Assembly (NCBI GenBank): GCA_002840835.1
Contig: PHCQ01000004.1
Location: forward strand, 1 to 64,000
DNA: 64,000 bases
Source of the DNA: Betaproteobacteria bacterium HGW-Betaproteobacteria-16
GTDB lineage: Bacteria; Pseudomonadota; Gammaproteobacteria; Burkholderiales; Burkholderiaceae_C
Reading direction: 5' to 3'
In this document: piece after piece, positions 34,716 to 43,881 of the stretch
How positions within the stretch are numbered: position 1 is the first letter of the stretch
Layout of the letters: every line of letters starts with the position of its first letter
Notes under the pieces: model-generated
What the model saw: the letters and a program-made list of their open reading frames with translations, nothing else
Databases searched by the model: none
Told to the model about the DNA's origin: nothing
Position numbers and translations under genes: made by a program

Positions 34716-35471
34716 ATGCTCGGATCCATGACCGCATCGTCACCGACATTCATCGTGCCGCCTCCGGCCAATACATGGCCCTTGTTCAAAGCGTGGCTGA
34801 TCGTCGCAGCGGCCACAGCGGCCTGGGACGCCACAGGGCTGGACATGGTGGTGATGCACTGGATCGGATCGTCCGGCGGATTTTCTCTGCGCAACGAATG
34901 GCTGCTGGAAAGGGTACTGCACACCGGCTTGCGCGAGGCTGCCACGGTCGTCTACCTGATCCTGTGGATATGGACGCTGTGGCCGGCCCGCTGGCACAGG
35001 GGCTCGCGTCCACCGCTGCCTCGGCGCGAACGATGGGCCGTACTGGGCGCGGTCAGTGCATCGCTGGCCATGGTCAGCCTGCTCAAACACTTCAGCCTCA
35101 CGAGTTGCCCCTGGGATTTGAAGCCGTTTGGCGGCATGGCATGGCCGGTGTCGCACTGGCAACTGGGCACCGCAGACGGCGGTCCCGGTCACTGCTTTCC
35201 GGGTGGTCACGCGTCGAGCGGCTTCGGCTTTCTGGCCATGGCCTTGCCCTGGTCCGCAGCGCCAAGGGACAGCCTGCGCGAACAACGGATCGGTCGATGG
35301 TGGCTGCTGGGCAGTCTGGGCTGCGGCCTTCTGGCGGGGCTTGTGCAGACCCTGCGCGGCGCCCATTTTCCCAGCCATACGCTGTGGACACTGCTGATCT
35401 GCGGCGGTGTCAGCCTGACGATCTGGAACGTCATGGCATGGGTCTGGAACAGGCCAAAGCGCAGGACCTGA
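34716..35471 (+). CDS. PAP2-family lipid phosphatase linked to lipid A modification
   Basis: 251-residue membrane protein with about five to six membrane segments. Phosphatase motifs: KHFSLTSCPWDL (first), GHCFPGGHASSG (second, PGGH in place of the usual PSGH), and RGAHFPSHTLWT (third). Proteins with these features near eptA are often lipid A 1-phosphatase- or phosphotransferase-like (LpxE/LpxT), which would prepare or compete for the site modified by EptA. The start is uncertain: ATG 34716 or 34728, both very close to the PmrA-type box. Confidence 0.82.
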   Translation: MLGSMTASSPTFIVPPPANTWPLFKAWLIVAAATAAWDATGLDMVVMHWIGSSGGFSLRNEWLLERVLHTGLREAATVVYLILWIWTLWPARWHRGSRPPLPRRERWAVLGAVSASLAMVSLLKHFSLTSCPWDLKPFGGMAWPVSHWQLGTADGGPGHCFPGGHASSGFGFLAMALPWSAAPRDSLREQRIGRWWLLGSLGCGLLAGLVQTLRGAHFPSHTLWTLLICGGVSLTIWNVMAWVWNRPKRRT

Positions 35472-35568
35472 ACGCTTCGCCCTCCTAGCGGCTTGCGTGG
35501 CTCACCCTGTCTCGGGAGCGACCGAAGCCGGACGCATGGCTACCCGGAGGCTGGGGCCAGTCCGGCAG

Positions 35569-35585
35569 CTTAAGACTCACTTAAG
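35569..35585 (+). promoter_or_regulatory. Perfect PmrA-type box before the LtaS-like sulfatase
   Basis: CTTAAG-ACTCA-CTTAAG, the cleanest of the five boxes. A -10-like TGCAAT at 35596-35601 is ten bases beyond, so transcription would start about four bases before the ATG at 35612, giving an almost leaderless mRNA. Confidence 0.75.
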
Positions 35586-35611
35586 TGGCGACGGATGCAA
35601 TCGCGCCCGCC

Positions 35612-37606
35612 ATGTCCATTCGCATCAACGTCAGCACCCTGCCCACCCTCTACTCGCAACGAGAGCAATTGCCATCTGCCACTGAAGCTGTCAGGAATGT
35701 GCTTCGACCCTTGTGGCGGCCCATGCTGGCCACCTTGCTGGTGCTGTGGCTGGCCCGGCTGGGCCTGGCGATCTGGCTGGCGCCACGTGTACAGGAGGCC
35801 GGCGCATGGTCCCACCTGTGGTGGCAGGGGCTGCGGTTCGACGCCGTGTGGCTCGGGTTGATCTGGGCGCTGCCAGCGGCCATCACGCCCTGGATGGCCC
35901 GGCACCCGACCAGCTGGCGCGTCTGGATCCAGCTGTTGCGCCTGTACGGCGGCGCGGTGCTGCTGTTTGTGGCCTTCATGGAGCTGTCCACACCCGCCTT
36001 CATTGCCCAGTACGACAGCCGGCCCAACTACCTTTTCGTGGAATACCTGGGTCACGTGCAGGAACTGGCGGGCACGCTGATCAAGGACCAGTGGCTGGAC
36101 CTTTTGGTGGCGGCCGTGGTATTGCCCACGGTGGGGCTGGTTTACGCAAAGGCCACGCGGCCGACCAGCACGGTGACCACGCTGAGGTTGCCCATTTCAA
36201 TGGTCCTGTCCCTCGTGCTGTTCGGCGCACTGGCACTTGCAGGCCGTGGCACCCTGGGCCACCGCCCCGCCAACCCGGCGCTCGCGGCGGTCACGCCAGA
36301 CCACCTGGTCAATGAGCTTCCCCTGAGTTCGGCCTACACCTTGTTGTATGCCCTGCATCTTTCGCGAAAGAACGAGGACGGCGGCATCACCTACGGCCAC
36401 CTGCCAGAGAAGCAGGTGATCCAGCGCGTGCGTGCCGAGACCGGCCTGCCCCTGGCGGTGTTCACGGACCCGGCCGTGCCGATGCGCCACCGCCAGGTCA
36501 GCCTGCACCCGGCGCCGCGGCCGCGCAACCTGGTGATCGTGCTCGAAGAAAGCCTGGGGGCCGAATTTGTCGGTGCACTGGGCGGGCTGCCCCTCACGCC
36601 CAATCTGGACCGGCTGGCACAAGAGGGCCTGTGGTTTGATCAGCTGTATGCCACCGGCACGCGGTCGGTGCGGGGCATCGAAGCCGTGGTGGCAGGCTAC
36701 CCGCCCACGTCATCGGTGAGCACCGTGAAACTGGCCAAATCGCAACGCGACTTCTTCACGCTGGCCCGTTTTCTGAAAGGGCAGGATTACACCTCCACCT
36801 TCTTCTACGGCGGTGAATCGCACTTCGACAACATGCGCGGCTTCTTCATGGGCAATGGCTTTGACCAGGTGCAGGACCAGCACGACATGCCTGACACCGC
36901 CTTCATGGCCACCTGGGGCGCTTCTGACGGCGACGTGATGGACCGCGCGCACCAGCATTTCCTGGCGCAGCCTGCCGACAAGCCCTTCTTCGGCCTGATC
37001 TTCACCTCGTCCAACCATGCCCCCTTTGAATTCCCGGACGGCCAGATCGAGCTTTACGACGCTCCCCAGGCCACCGTGAACAACGCCGTGAAATACGCCG
37101 ACCACGCCCTGGGCCGCTTCATCGAACAGGCCAAGGCCTCGCCGTACTGGGCAAACACGCTGTTCCTGGTCGTGGCCGACCACAACTCACGCGTCTACGG
37201 GCAGTCGCTGATCCCCATTGAGCGCTTCCATATCCCGGGGTTGATCCTGGGAGGTCCCATCGAGCGGCCACAACGCATCAGCACGGTGGCCAGCCAGATC
37301 GATCTGGCCCCCACCCTGATCTCGCTCATGGGACTGAGCGGCGAACATCCCCTGATCGGGCGCGACCTCAGTGACCCCGCGCAGCAAGCCCGTGCGGGGC
37401 GGGCCATTCTGCAGTTCGACAAGGTGCAGGCCTACATGGAGGGCGCACAAGTGGTGGTGATGCAACCCGACACACCGGCCAAGCTGATGCGCTATGCAGA
37501 CGGCACACTTTCGGAGGCGACGGCCGACAACGCTCCCCTGGTGGAGAAAGCCCTGGCGCACTCACAGTACGCACAGATGGCCTACCGCGAGCGGTGGCAT
37601 CGCTAA
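35612..37606 (+). CDS. LTA synthase-like membrane sulfatase/phosphotransferase
   Basis: 664-residue protein with five N-terminal membrane segments (to about residue 215) and an alkaline-phosphatase/sulfatase-fold periplasmic domain. Metal and nucleophile regions: VIVLEESLGAEF, YATGTRSVRGIEAV (nucleophile Thr), FFYGGESHFDNMRGFF, FTSSNHAPFEFP and VVADHNSRVYG. Gram-negative relatives include OpgB-like phosphoglycerol transferases. Its box and neighbours suggest transfer of a lipid head group to lipid A or glucans. Start ATG 35612 preferred over GTG 35585. Confidence 0.88.
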   Translation: MSIRINVSTLPTLYSQREQLPSATEAVRNVLRPLWRPMLATLLVLWLARLGLAIWLAPRVQEAGAWSHLWWQGLRFDAVWLGLIWALPAAITPWMARHPTSWRVWIQLLRLYGGAVLLFVAFMELSTPAFIAQYDSRPNYLFVEYLGHVQELAGTLIKDQWLDLLVAAVVLPTVGLVYAKATRPTSTVTTLRLPISMVLSLVLFGALALAGRGTLGHRPANPALAAVTPDHLVNELPLSSAYTLLYALHLSRKNEDGGITYGHLPEKQVIQRVRAETGLPLAVFTDPAVPMRHRQVSLHPAPRPRNLVIVLEESLGAEFVGALGGLPLTPNLDRLAQEGLWFDQLYATGTRSVRGIEAVVAGYPPTSSVSTVKLAKSQRDFFTLARFLKGQDYTSTFFYGGESHFDNMRGFFMGNGFDQVQDQHDMPDTAFMATWGASDGDVMDRAHQHFLAQPADKPFFGLIFTSSNHAPFEFPDGQIELYDAPQATVNNAVKYADHALGRFIEQAKASPYWANTLFLVVADHNSRVYGQSLIPIERFHIPGLILGGPIERPQRISTVASQIDLAPTLISLMGLSGEHPLIGRDLSDPAQQARAGRAILQFDKVQAYMEGAQVVVMQPDTPAKLMRYADGTLSEATADNAPLVEKALAHSQYAQMAYRERWHR

Positions 37607-37638
37607 GGCCGGTGCACAGCCCTGCGCCGTGTGACGAG

Positions 37639-37974
37639 CTACCAGCCCAGCCCCACCTTCAAAGGCAGGTACACCACCATGCCTGCCACGATGGTGCCCA
37701 GCACCCCGCGACGCCAGGCGAACCAGCACAGACCGGCCGCCGTCGCAAACAGGCGCGCGTCCTTCCAGGTCTGAATCAGTTCGCCCTGAGACATCACGAC
37801 CTCTGGCACCACCACCGCCGACAGCGCTGCGATGGGCGCGTACTGCAGACCGCGCTGCGCCCAGTGCGGCAGCGTCCAGGGCCGGTCTGACAGGAGAAAG
37901 AAGCCCCGCGTGATGACGGTCACCACGCCCAGGGCGACGATGGTGAGCAAGGTCCATGGATTGACGTCAAACAT
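37639..37974 (-). CDS. azlD: AzlD-family branched-chain amino acid exporter small subunit
   Basis: 111-residue protein with three to four membrane segments. The family start WTLLTIVALGVVTVITRGFF, with Pro-rich DRPWTLPHWAQRGLQYAPIA, is clear. It should pair with AzlC to export branched-chain amino acids or analogues. The ATG is embedded in the end of azlC (8-bp overlap) with a strong GGAGGT site inside the azlC coding sequence. Confidence 0.92.
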   Translation of the reverse strand: MFDVNPWTLLTIVALGVVTVITRGFFLLSDRPWTLPHWAQRGLQYAPIAALSAVVVPEVVMSQGELIQTWKDARLFATAAGLCWFAWRRGVLGTIVAGMVVYLPLKVGLGW

Positions 37975-38710
37975 GGTGCGCACCTCCTTCGGGGCGGTTG
38001 GGACGCATCTTGTCGAGCACCAGGCAGATGGCCACGGCGCTGGCGATGGCCACCAGGATGTTGAGCTTGAGTGGCAGCGCCCAAGCCGCCACCGCAGCGG
38101 CCCCCGCCACCCCGGCCGACACCACGCGCAGTCGGGAAGTGGCCAGCGACGCCAGGACACCCAGCAAGGCCAGAATGCCGGCGAAGCCCAGTCCCCATTC
38201 GGTGGGAATGGCGTTGGCCAGGGCGATCCCCACCAGGCTTGCCCCCATCCACGCCAGGTAGTTCACGGCGCAGTTGCCTGCCAGGTAGGCCTGTTGCTGT
38301 GCCAACTCCTCGGCGGTCTGCCCCGGTTTGGGAAAGCGCCGGGCGAAAAACACGTAGCTCAGGTCGCCCGTGACATAGCCCGTGACCAAACGCTGAAAAC
38401 GCGGCAAATGCATCAAATAAGGCCGCAAGTGGGCTGAAAACACGACAAAACGCAGATTCACGCAGAATGCCGCCGCCAGAATCACCCACAAAGGCGCTCC
38501 CGCCGCGATCATTGGCACGGCCGCGAGCTGGGCACTGCCGGCATAGACGATCAAGGTCATCAACACCGCCTCCAGCCCCGACAGCCCGGACTTCACCATG
38601 GCCACGCCGGTCATCAGGCCCCAGGCGGCAATGCCCATGCCCACCGACGCCTGGTCGCGCATGCCTTCCCAGAACTCGGGATGGCTGCGATGCACGGACT
38701 GGAAGAACAT
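37967..38710 (-). CDS. azlC: AzlC-family branched-chain amino acid exporter large subunit
   Basis: 247-residue membrane protein. Conserved segments: GMGIAAWGLMTGVAMVKSGL, YAGSAQLAAVPMIAAGAPLW, FCVNLRFVVFSAHLRPYL and NYLAWMGASLVGI. Acts with AzlD. Its ATG overlaps the fmt stop by one base, so it follows fmt in one transcript. No regulator of the Lrp or AzlB type is adjacent. Confidence 0.93.
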   Translation of the reverse strand: MFFQSVHRSHPEFWEGMRDQASVGMGIAAWGLMTGVAMVKSGLSGLEAVLMTLIVYAGSAQLAAVPMIAAGAPLWVILAAAFCVNLRFVVFSAHLRPYLMHLPRFQRLVTGYVTGDLSYVFFARRFPKPGQTAEELAQQQAYLAGNCAVNYLAWMGASLVGIALANAIPTEWGLGFAGILALLGVLASLATSRLRVVSAGVAGAAAVAAWALPLKLNILVAIASAVAICLVLDKMRPNRPEGGAHHV

Positions 38711-39819
38711 CAGCCCACCACCGTGGATGTGCCGGCGCCGCTCAGCACCTGACCAGGCGCCAGCGTGAAGCCGCGCAGGAAATCGCCCACCGGCAGGCGC
38801 TTGCCACCGGCGCGCTGCAGCGCGGTGAGCGCCAGCACCCCATCGCCGGTTTGCACACGGATGCCATCGTCGGCCACCGTGAGCACCGTGCCGGGTGCCT
38901 CCGGTGCGGTGCCGGCCTCTGCGCGCGCCGACCAGAGCTTGACGGCTTCACTGCCCGCCACAAAGCTGGCGCCGGGGAAAGGGTCGAAGGCGCGCACGCG
39001 CCTTGCCAGAGCGATTGCAGACTGGCGCCAGTCAATGAGCGCCTCGGCTTTTTCGATCTTGTGCGCGTAGGTGACCCCCTCAGCGGGCTGCGCGACCGGG
39101 CGCAAACCGCCACAGGCCGCCAGTTCCAGCGCTTCCACGATCATCCGCCCGCCCAATTCGGCCAGCCGGTCATGCAGGCTCGCCGTGGTTTCCTCCTCAC
39201 CGATGGCCAGGCGCTCGGTCAACAACATGTCGCCCGTGTCCAGCCCGGCGTCCATCTGCATGATGGTCACACCGGTCTCTGCATCGCCTGCCTCAATGGC
39301 CCGGTGGATGGGTGCTGCGCCGCGCCAGCGAGGCAGTAGAGACGCATGGATGTTCAGACAACCCCATTTGAAATCGTGAGCCCCCACGCTCCGCCGCTTG
39401 CGCGGGTCGCTTCCCCCCGAGGGGGCTGCCCCGCCTTGGGGCGGCCCGGCGGCGGGGCGGTCAGCCTCGTGCTCCCCCGCTTCATGAGGTGCGCCACCCA
39501 TCACGTTCAGCACCCATTGCGGCAGGATCAGCCCGTAGGCAGCCACGACCATAGCATCGGCATCAGCGGACTCGATCATCTGGCGGGCGGCTGCCGCGTC
39601 TTCCGGGTATTTGCCGTCCAGCCGCAGGCTGCGCGGCTGCGCCACCGGGATGTGGTGCTCGAGCGCAAACTGCTTGACCGGCGAGGCCTGCAGTTTCATG
39701 CCCCGGCCAGCGGGTCGGTCGGGTTGACTCAGCACCAGGGCAATCTCGAAGCCTGCCGCGTGCAAACGCTGCAGGGCCACGCTGGCGAACACCGGCGTGC
39801 CGGCAAAGATGATTTTCAT
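38710..39819 (-). CDS. fmt: Methionyl-tRNA formyltransferase with repeat-derived internal insertion
   Basis: 369-residue enzyme that formylates initiator Met-tRNA using 10-formyl-THF, about 40 residues longer than usual. Canonical parts: [60 protein letters not shown] (catalytic region), [11 protein letters not shown] and the C-terminal tRNA-binding domain ([24 protein letters not shown]). Between PQWVL and [11 protein letters not shown], normally joined by about four to six residues, lies a Pro/Gly/Arg-rich insert of ~44 residues translated from a GC-rich palindromic repeat. It sits directly before the catalytic Asn/His loop. The frame is intact. ATG at 39819. Confidence 0.95.
   Translation of the reverse strand: MKIIFAGTPVFASVALQRLHAAGFEIALVLSQPDRPAGRGMKLQASPVKQFALEHHIPVAQPRSLRLDGKYPEDAAAARQMIESADADAMVVAAYGLILPQWVLNVMGGAPHEAGEHEADRPAAGPPQGGAAPSGGSDPRKRRSVGAHDFKWGCLNIHASLLPRWRGAAPIHRAIEAGDAETGVTIMQMDAGLDTGDMLLTERLAIGEEETTASLHDRLAELGGRMIVEALELAACGGLRPVAQPAEGVTYAHKIEKAEALIDWRQSAIALARRVRAFDPFPGASFVAGSEAVKLWSARAEAGTAPEAPGTVLTVADDGIRVQTGDGVLALTALQRAGGKRLPVGDFLRGFTLAPGQVLSGAGTSTVVG
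39380..39446 (-). repeat. GC-rich palindromic repeat, copy 4 (inside fmt)
   Basis: On the minus strand GGCCGCCCCAAG, then CAGCCCCCTCGGGGGG, AGCGACCCGCGCAAGCGG and GGAGCGTGGGGGC, about 60 of 67 bases identical to copy 3. The full foreign-looking stretch in fmt extends from about 39368 to 39500. Confidence 0.88.
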
Positions 39820-39860
39820 GGGTTGCAGTGTCGGGTCGCACGCCGTGCGCCCGTCCATCG

Positions 39861-40358
39861 TCAGAATCGGTTGCCTATGTCGTCCAGCAAGGGTTCGTCG
39901 GTGTACACCACCTTGCGCACCACGCCCCGGGTATCTATATGGATGTGCACCAGTCGGGCCAGCGAAAAGGGCTCCAGGTACCTGTAGGTCCAGACACCGC
40001 CATCGAAGCGGGCGACGCGCTCCACCACCGCCGGCCTGCCGAACTGGCGCAGCACATCCTCCTGGGTCCAGCGATCCACCTCGATGCGCTGCAGCCATTC
40101 GACATCCAGCACCTGATCAACCCGCGCCAGTCGCCCCTGGGTGTCCAGATCCAGATTGAAGACCTGTTGCCCGGATGGCTGACGCGAATACTGAAGCCTT
40201 GTGCCATCCGGAAGCGTGTGGACCGCCGTGGGCGTGCCCAGACGCTGTTCGATGTCGGCGCGCGACGTGCCCAGCGCCACGGTTTCGGGCACGCTGCTGC
40301 AAGCCGTCAACACAAGGGCAAGCGCGGTGGTGACAAGCTTCAGTGCGCAACGCATCAT
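39861..40358 (-). CDS. BamE/SmpA-like outer-membrane lipoprotein
   Basis: 165-residue protein with a lipobox (VLTACSS, lipid on Cys20). The mature part resembles the BamE fold twice over: [18 protein letters not shown] and [19 protein letters not shown], each followed by beta strands. No function can be assigned beyond an envelope role. Its start overlaps the def stop by four bases, and fmt follows after 41 bases, giving def-lipoprotein-fmt in one unit. Confidence 0.82.
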   Translation of the reverse strand: MMRCALKLVTTALALVLTACSSVPETVALGTSRADIEQRLGTPTAVHTLPDGTRLQYSRQPSGQQVFNLDLDTQGRLARVDQVLDVEWLQRIEVDRWTQEDVLRQFGRPAVVERVARFDGGVWTYRYLEPFSLARLVHIHIDTRGVVRKVVYTDEPLLDDIGNRF

Positions 40359-40876
40359 GCGCGTACCGCCTCGCGCTGGGCCTTGACCAGCTTGTTCTTG
40401 ATGCGGTTGCGCTTGAGTGGCGACAGGTATTCCACAAACACCTTGCCGATCAGGTGGTCCATTTCATGCTGGATGCACACCGCCAGCATGCCCTCGGCTT
40501 CGATCACGCGAGGCTGGCCCTCGCCGTCCAGCGCCCTGACCCGCACCGCCAGCGACCGCTCCACGCCGTCATAGATCCCCGGCACCGACAGACAGCCTTC
40601 CTCGCCCTTGCGCTTTTCCGGGCTGGCCCATTCGATCTCGGGATTGATGAGCACCATGGGCTGGTTGCGCTCTTCGCTCACGTCGATCACGATCAGGCGC
40701 TCGTGCACATCCACCTGTGTGGCCGCCAGTCCGATGCCGTTGGCGTCGTACATCGTGGCCAGCATGCGGGGAATCAGGGCCCGGATGCGTTCGTCGATCT
40801 GCGCCACCGGGCGCGCCACGTTGTGCAGGCGCGGGTCGGGGTAACACAGGATGGGCAGCAGTTCAGCAGAGGTCAT
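40355..40876 (-). CDS. def: Peptide deformylase
   Basis: 173-residue metalloenzyme that removes the formyl group from new proteins. All three motifs are present: [21 protein letters not shown] (metal Cys) and [13 protein letters not shown] (metal His pair and catalytic Glu). ATG at 40876 ([17 protein letters not shown]) chosen by family alignment; the frame upstream is unsupported. Grouped with fmt, its metabolic partner. Divergent from the LysM gene across 290 bases in which nothing else was recognised apart from an AT-richer stretch near 41030-41090. Confidence 0.97.
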   Translation of the reverse strand: MTSAELLPILCYPDPRLHNVARPVAQIDERIRALIPRMLATMYDANGIGLAATQVDVHERLIVIDVSEERNQPMVLINPEIEWASPEKRKGEEGCLSVPGIYDGVERSLAVRVRALDGEGQPRVIEAEGMLAVCIQHEMDHLIGKVFVEYLSPLKRNRIKNKLVKAQREAVRA

Positions 40877-41166
40877 GGTCGAAAACAGCGACGGGCGGGG
40901 AACAACAACGGGCCGCCAGGGCCCTTTTACTGGCAAGGGTGCCGCGACCCATTCGTGGTGGCGCGGACACGCACTTGCGCGTTTGTCGGTATTTTCGCCA
41001 CTTTTAGCGGATGGCGCTGGGCGTCGCCTGCATAAACATTGCCTAATCAAAGCCTTGCGCGCAAAATCAAATGCGAATTATCAAGACCAAAGCGCTGTCA
41101 CGAACAGGCTGCCTGCCCTGCACAGGGTGGGCCCTGCCGGGAGCGTGCATGCCCCAGGGGCCCTAC

Positions 41167-42510
41167 ATGCCATTGAAGATCCGTCCGAACGCCTCCTTCT
41201 CCCTGCCCCACGGCCTGCGCCCCCTGGCGTGCGCCACAGCACTGCTGGCCGCGACCCTGGCCACCAGCGCCGGCGCCCAGAACTTCCCCATCACCCCCGG
41301 CCAGCGCGCCACCGCCACCCAGGTGGCCCAGGCCGGCGTGCCGCTGTCTGAACTGGCTCCCAACGCACCCGACAGCTACACGGTCAAGCGCGGCGACACG
41401 CTGTGGGCCATTTCCGGCATGTTCCTCAAGAGTCCCTGGCGCTGGCCCGAGCTCTGGGGCATGAACCTCGAAGACATCCGCAATCCCCATTTGATCTTCC
41501 CCGGTCAGGTGCTGTTCCTTGACACCAGCGACGGCACCGCCCGCCTGAGCACCCGCCGGCCTGGCGATGGTGGCACACCCACCGTGCGGGTGTCGCCCCG
41601 CGTCCGTTCGGAAAGCCTGTCCGACTCGGCCATTCCGCCAATCTCGCTGCAGGCCATCGAGTCCTTTCTGGCCGAGCCCATCATCGTGGACGAAGGCACT
41701 TTTTCGCGCGCACCGCGCATCGTCTCCGCCACCGACAGCCGCGTGCTGATGAGCATGGGCGACCGCGCCTACGCACGCGCCCTGTACGGCAGCAGCGAAG
41801 GCGGCGACGCCGAACCCCTGAGCATTGGCGAAGGCAAGCCGCGCAATTTCCGCGTGTTCCGCAACGCCACGCCACTCAAGGACCCGACCACCGGTGAAGT
41901 GCTGGCCTACGAGGCACAGTACGTGGGCAAGGCCTACCTCGTGCGCGAAGAAACGCGCAGGGTGCCCGCGCCTGTTCCAAGCCAGCCTGCGGCACTCACC
42001 AAAGACGTCTACACCCCCCAGTTCGAGAACACCGCACACAACGTCGAGCGCACGCAGATGCCCGGCAAGCCCGCCGCCGAGGCCGGCGCGGAGATCATCC
42101 CGGCCACCATCGACATCGTTCAGGCCAAGGAAGAAGTGCGCATCGGCGACCGTCTGCTGCCTGAGCCGCCCCGCGAGCTGCCCAACTACGTGCCCAGCGC
42201 CCCGCCGTTCACCCTCACCGGACAGATCGTCTCGGTCTACGGCAATGCGGTGACCTTCGCTGGCCAGAACCAGGTCGTGGCGATCAATCGCGGCATCGAA
42301 CATGGTGTTGAGCGCGGTCATGTGCTGGCCCTTCAGAAGGACTCGCAGGTCATCGTCGACAAAACCGACGCCGCCCGCACCCAGATTCGCCTCCCTGGCG
42401 AACGCAACGGTCTCATGATGGTGTTCCGCACCTTTGACAAGGTGTCTTACGCCCTGGTGCTGCAGATCACCGACGGGGTCAAGGTCGGCGACGCATTCGT
42501 GAACCCCTGA
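41167..42510 (+). CDS. Exported LysM peptidoglycan-binding protein
   Basis: 447-residue protein with a signal peptide (about 15-38, ending SAGAQN). One LysM domain at about 75-125: SYTVKRGDTLWAISGMFL, WPELWGMN and NPHLIFPGQVL. The rest is a conserved C-terminal region of unknown fold with a final RLPGERNGLMMVFRTFDKVS. Upstream in-frame ATGs at 41071 and 41149 exist; 41167 is preferred since it gives a normal signal peptide and has AGGGG before it. It precedes dprA by seven bases, a common Burkholderiales pairing. Confidence 0.88.
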   Translation: MPLKIRPNASFSLPHGLRPLACATALLAATLATSAGAQNFPITPGQRATATQVAQAGVPLSELAPNAPDSYTVKRGDTLWAISGMFLKSPWRWPELWGMNLEDIRNPHLIFPGQVLFLDTSDGTARLSTRRPGDGGTPTVRVSPRVRSESLSDSAIPPISLQAIESFLAEPIIVDEGTFSRAPRIVSATDSRVLMSMGDRAYARALYGSSEGGDAEPLSIGEGKPRNFRVFRNATPLKDPTTGEVLAYEAQYVGKAYLVREETRRVPAPVPSQPAALTKDVYTPQFENTAHNVERTQMPGKPAAEAGAEIIPATIDIVQAKEEVRIGDRLLPEPPRELPNYVPSAPPFTLTGQIVSVYGNAVTFAGQNQVVAINRGIEHGVERGHVLALQKDSQVIVDKTDAARTQIRLPGERNGLMMVFRTFDKVSYALVLQITDGVKVGDAFVNP

Positions 42511-42517
42511 CCCCCGA

Positions 42518-43612
42518 ATGAACGGGGAGGATCTGGCCGCCTGGCTGCGGCTGCTGCTCACGCCTGGCGTGGGCACAGACTCTGCTCGCAAGCTGCTTGC
42601 CGCGTTTGGCTTGCCTGAAGCCATCTTCGGGCAAACCAGCAGCGCCCTGGAGGCCGTGGCAGGTCCCCAACGCGCACAAGCGTTGCTGATCGAGCCCGAA
42701 GAACTGCCCGCTGCGATGCAGCGGCTACAAGACTGGTTGGCCGCTGGGTCTGACCGCCATGTACTGACCCTGGCGGACAAGCGGTTTCCCGCCGAACTGC
42801 TGGAAATGGCCGATCCACCGCTCATGCTTTATGTGCTGGGCGATGTGAATGCGCTGCACCATCCCCAGCGGCTGGCCATCGTGGGCAGCCGCAACCCGAC
42901 ACCCCAGGGACAGGCCAATGCCCGCCAGTTTGCCCAGGCGCTCTCACAGACCGGCGTGTGCATCGTGTCCGGCCTCGCATTGGGGGTGGACGGTGCCGCC
43001 CACGAAGGCGCACTCGAAGGTGGCAGCCCCACCATCGCGGTGGTCGGCACCGGGCTTGACCGGGTCTACCCCAAACGCCATCTGAACCTCGCCCACCGCA
43101 TCGCGGCGCAAGGTGCCCTCGTGAGTGAGTACCCGTTGGGCACACCACCCCTCGCCGCCCATTTTCCCCAGCGCAACCGCCTGATTGCCGGCCTGTCGCA
43201 AGGCACGCTGGTGGTCGAGGCTGCGGTGCAGTCAGGCTCCCTGATCACGGCCCGGCTCGCCGCCGAACAAGGCCGCGAGGTGTTTGCCATTCCCGGCTCC
43301 ATCCACGCACCGCAGTCCAAAGGCTGCCACGCACTGATCCGCCAGGGCGCCAAGCTCGTCGAATCCGCCAACGACATCCTCGAAGACCTGCGACTGCCAA
43401 CCAGCGGATCGCTGCCCTTTGACGCTCCCGATAATGCACAGGAAGACGCCCTGCTGGAGGCCCTGGGCCACGACCCCGTCAGCCTCGACGCCCTGCAAGC
43501 CCGCACCGGCCTCGACACAGCCACCCTGCAAGCCCGGCTACTGGAACTCGAACTCGAAGGACACGTGGGTCGACTGCCCGGCGGACTGCTGCAACGCATC
43601 GGCAGCGCCTGA
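42518..43612 (+). CDS. dprA: DNA-processing protein DprA
   Basis: 364-residue protein that loads RecA onto incoming single-stranded DNA during transformation. The Rossmann-like core carries VGSRNPTPQGQANARQFA, SGLALGVDGAAHEGAL, VVGTGLDRVYPKRH, FPQRNRLIAGLSQGTLVVEA and GCHALIRQGAKLVES. The N-terminal SAM-like domain (about 1-70) and a C-terminal winged helix (ALLEALGHDPVSLDAL onward) are both present. Suggests a competence potential in the host, but no other com genes are in the window. Confidence 0.96.
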   Translation: MNGEDLAAWLRLLLTPGVGTDSARKLLAAFGLPEAIFGQTSSALEAVAGPQRAQALLIEPEELPAAMQRLQDWLAAGSDRHVLTLADKRFPAELLEMADPPLMLYVLGDVNALHHPQRLAIVGSRNPTPQGQANARQFAQALSQTGVCIVSGLALGVDGAAHEGALEGGSPTIAVVGTGLDRVYPKRHLNLAHRIAAQGALVSEYPLGTPPLAAHFPQRNRLIAGLSQGTLVVEAAVQSGSLITARLAAEQGREVFAIPGSIHAPQSKGCHALIRQGAKLVESANDILEDLRLPTSGSLPFDAPDNAQEDALLEALGHDPVSLDALQARTGLDTATLQARLLELELEGHVGRLPGGLLQRIGSA

Positions 43613-43763
43613 GGCGCACAGAGGGAGAGACTCAGTCTCCGGTGCAATCTGCCTCGCGTGAAGGGCGCAGAAAGGCGACGGAGAGCACCGAGCCGAGTAG
43701 TAAAGGCGGGTTGTGTGCCGAAACCCTTCCGGAGCGAAGTGCCTCCAAAACCAGTGGCATCAA

Positions 43764-43876
43764 GGGTCCGGCTCCGCCGGCCCAAGATGCCGTCCCCCCT
43801 CCAAGCCGAAGGCGCAAGAGAGGGGGGAAGCCGCGTCAGCGGCGCAGGGGGGCGCTCCGAATACAGCGCAGGGGGG
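43764..43876. repeat. GC-rich palindromic repeat, copy 5 (dprA-DUF1631 gap)
   Basis: GGTCCGGCTCCGCCGGCCCA, CCGTCCCCCCTCCAAG, GCCGAAGGCGCAAGAG, AGGGGGGAAGCCGCG and CAGCGGCGCAGGGGGG. It resembles copy 8 (62314-62415) nearly throughout. It occupies the end of a 269-bp gap between convergent genes and ends just before the DUF1631 stop codon. The rest of the gap (43613-43763) holds no recognised feature. Confidence 0.8.
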
Positions 43877-43881
43877 AGTCC

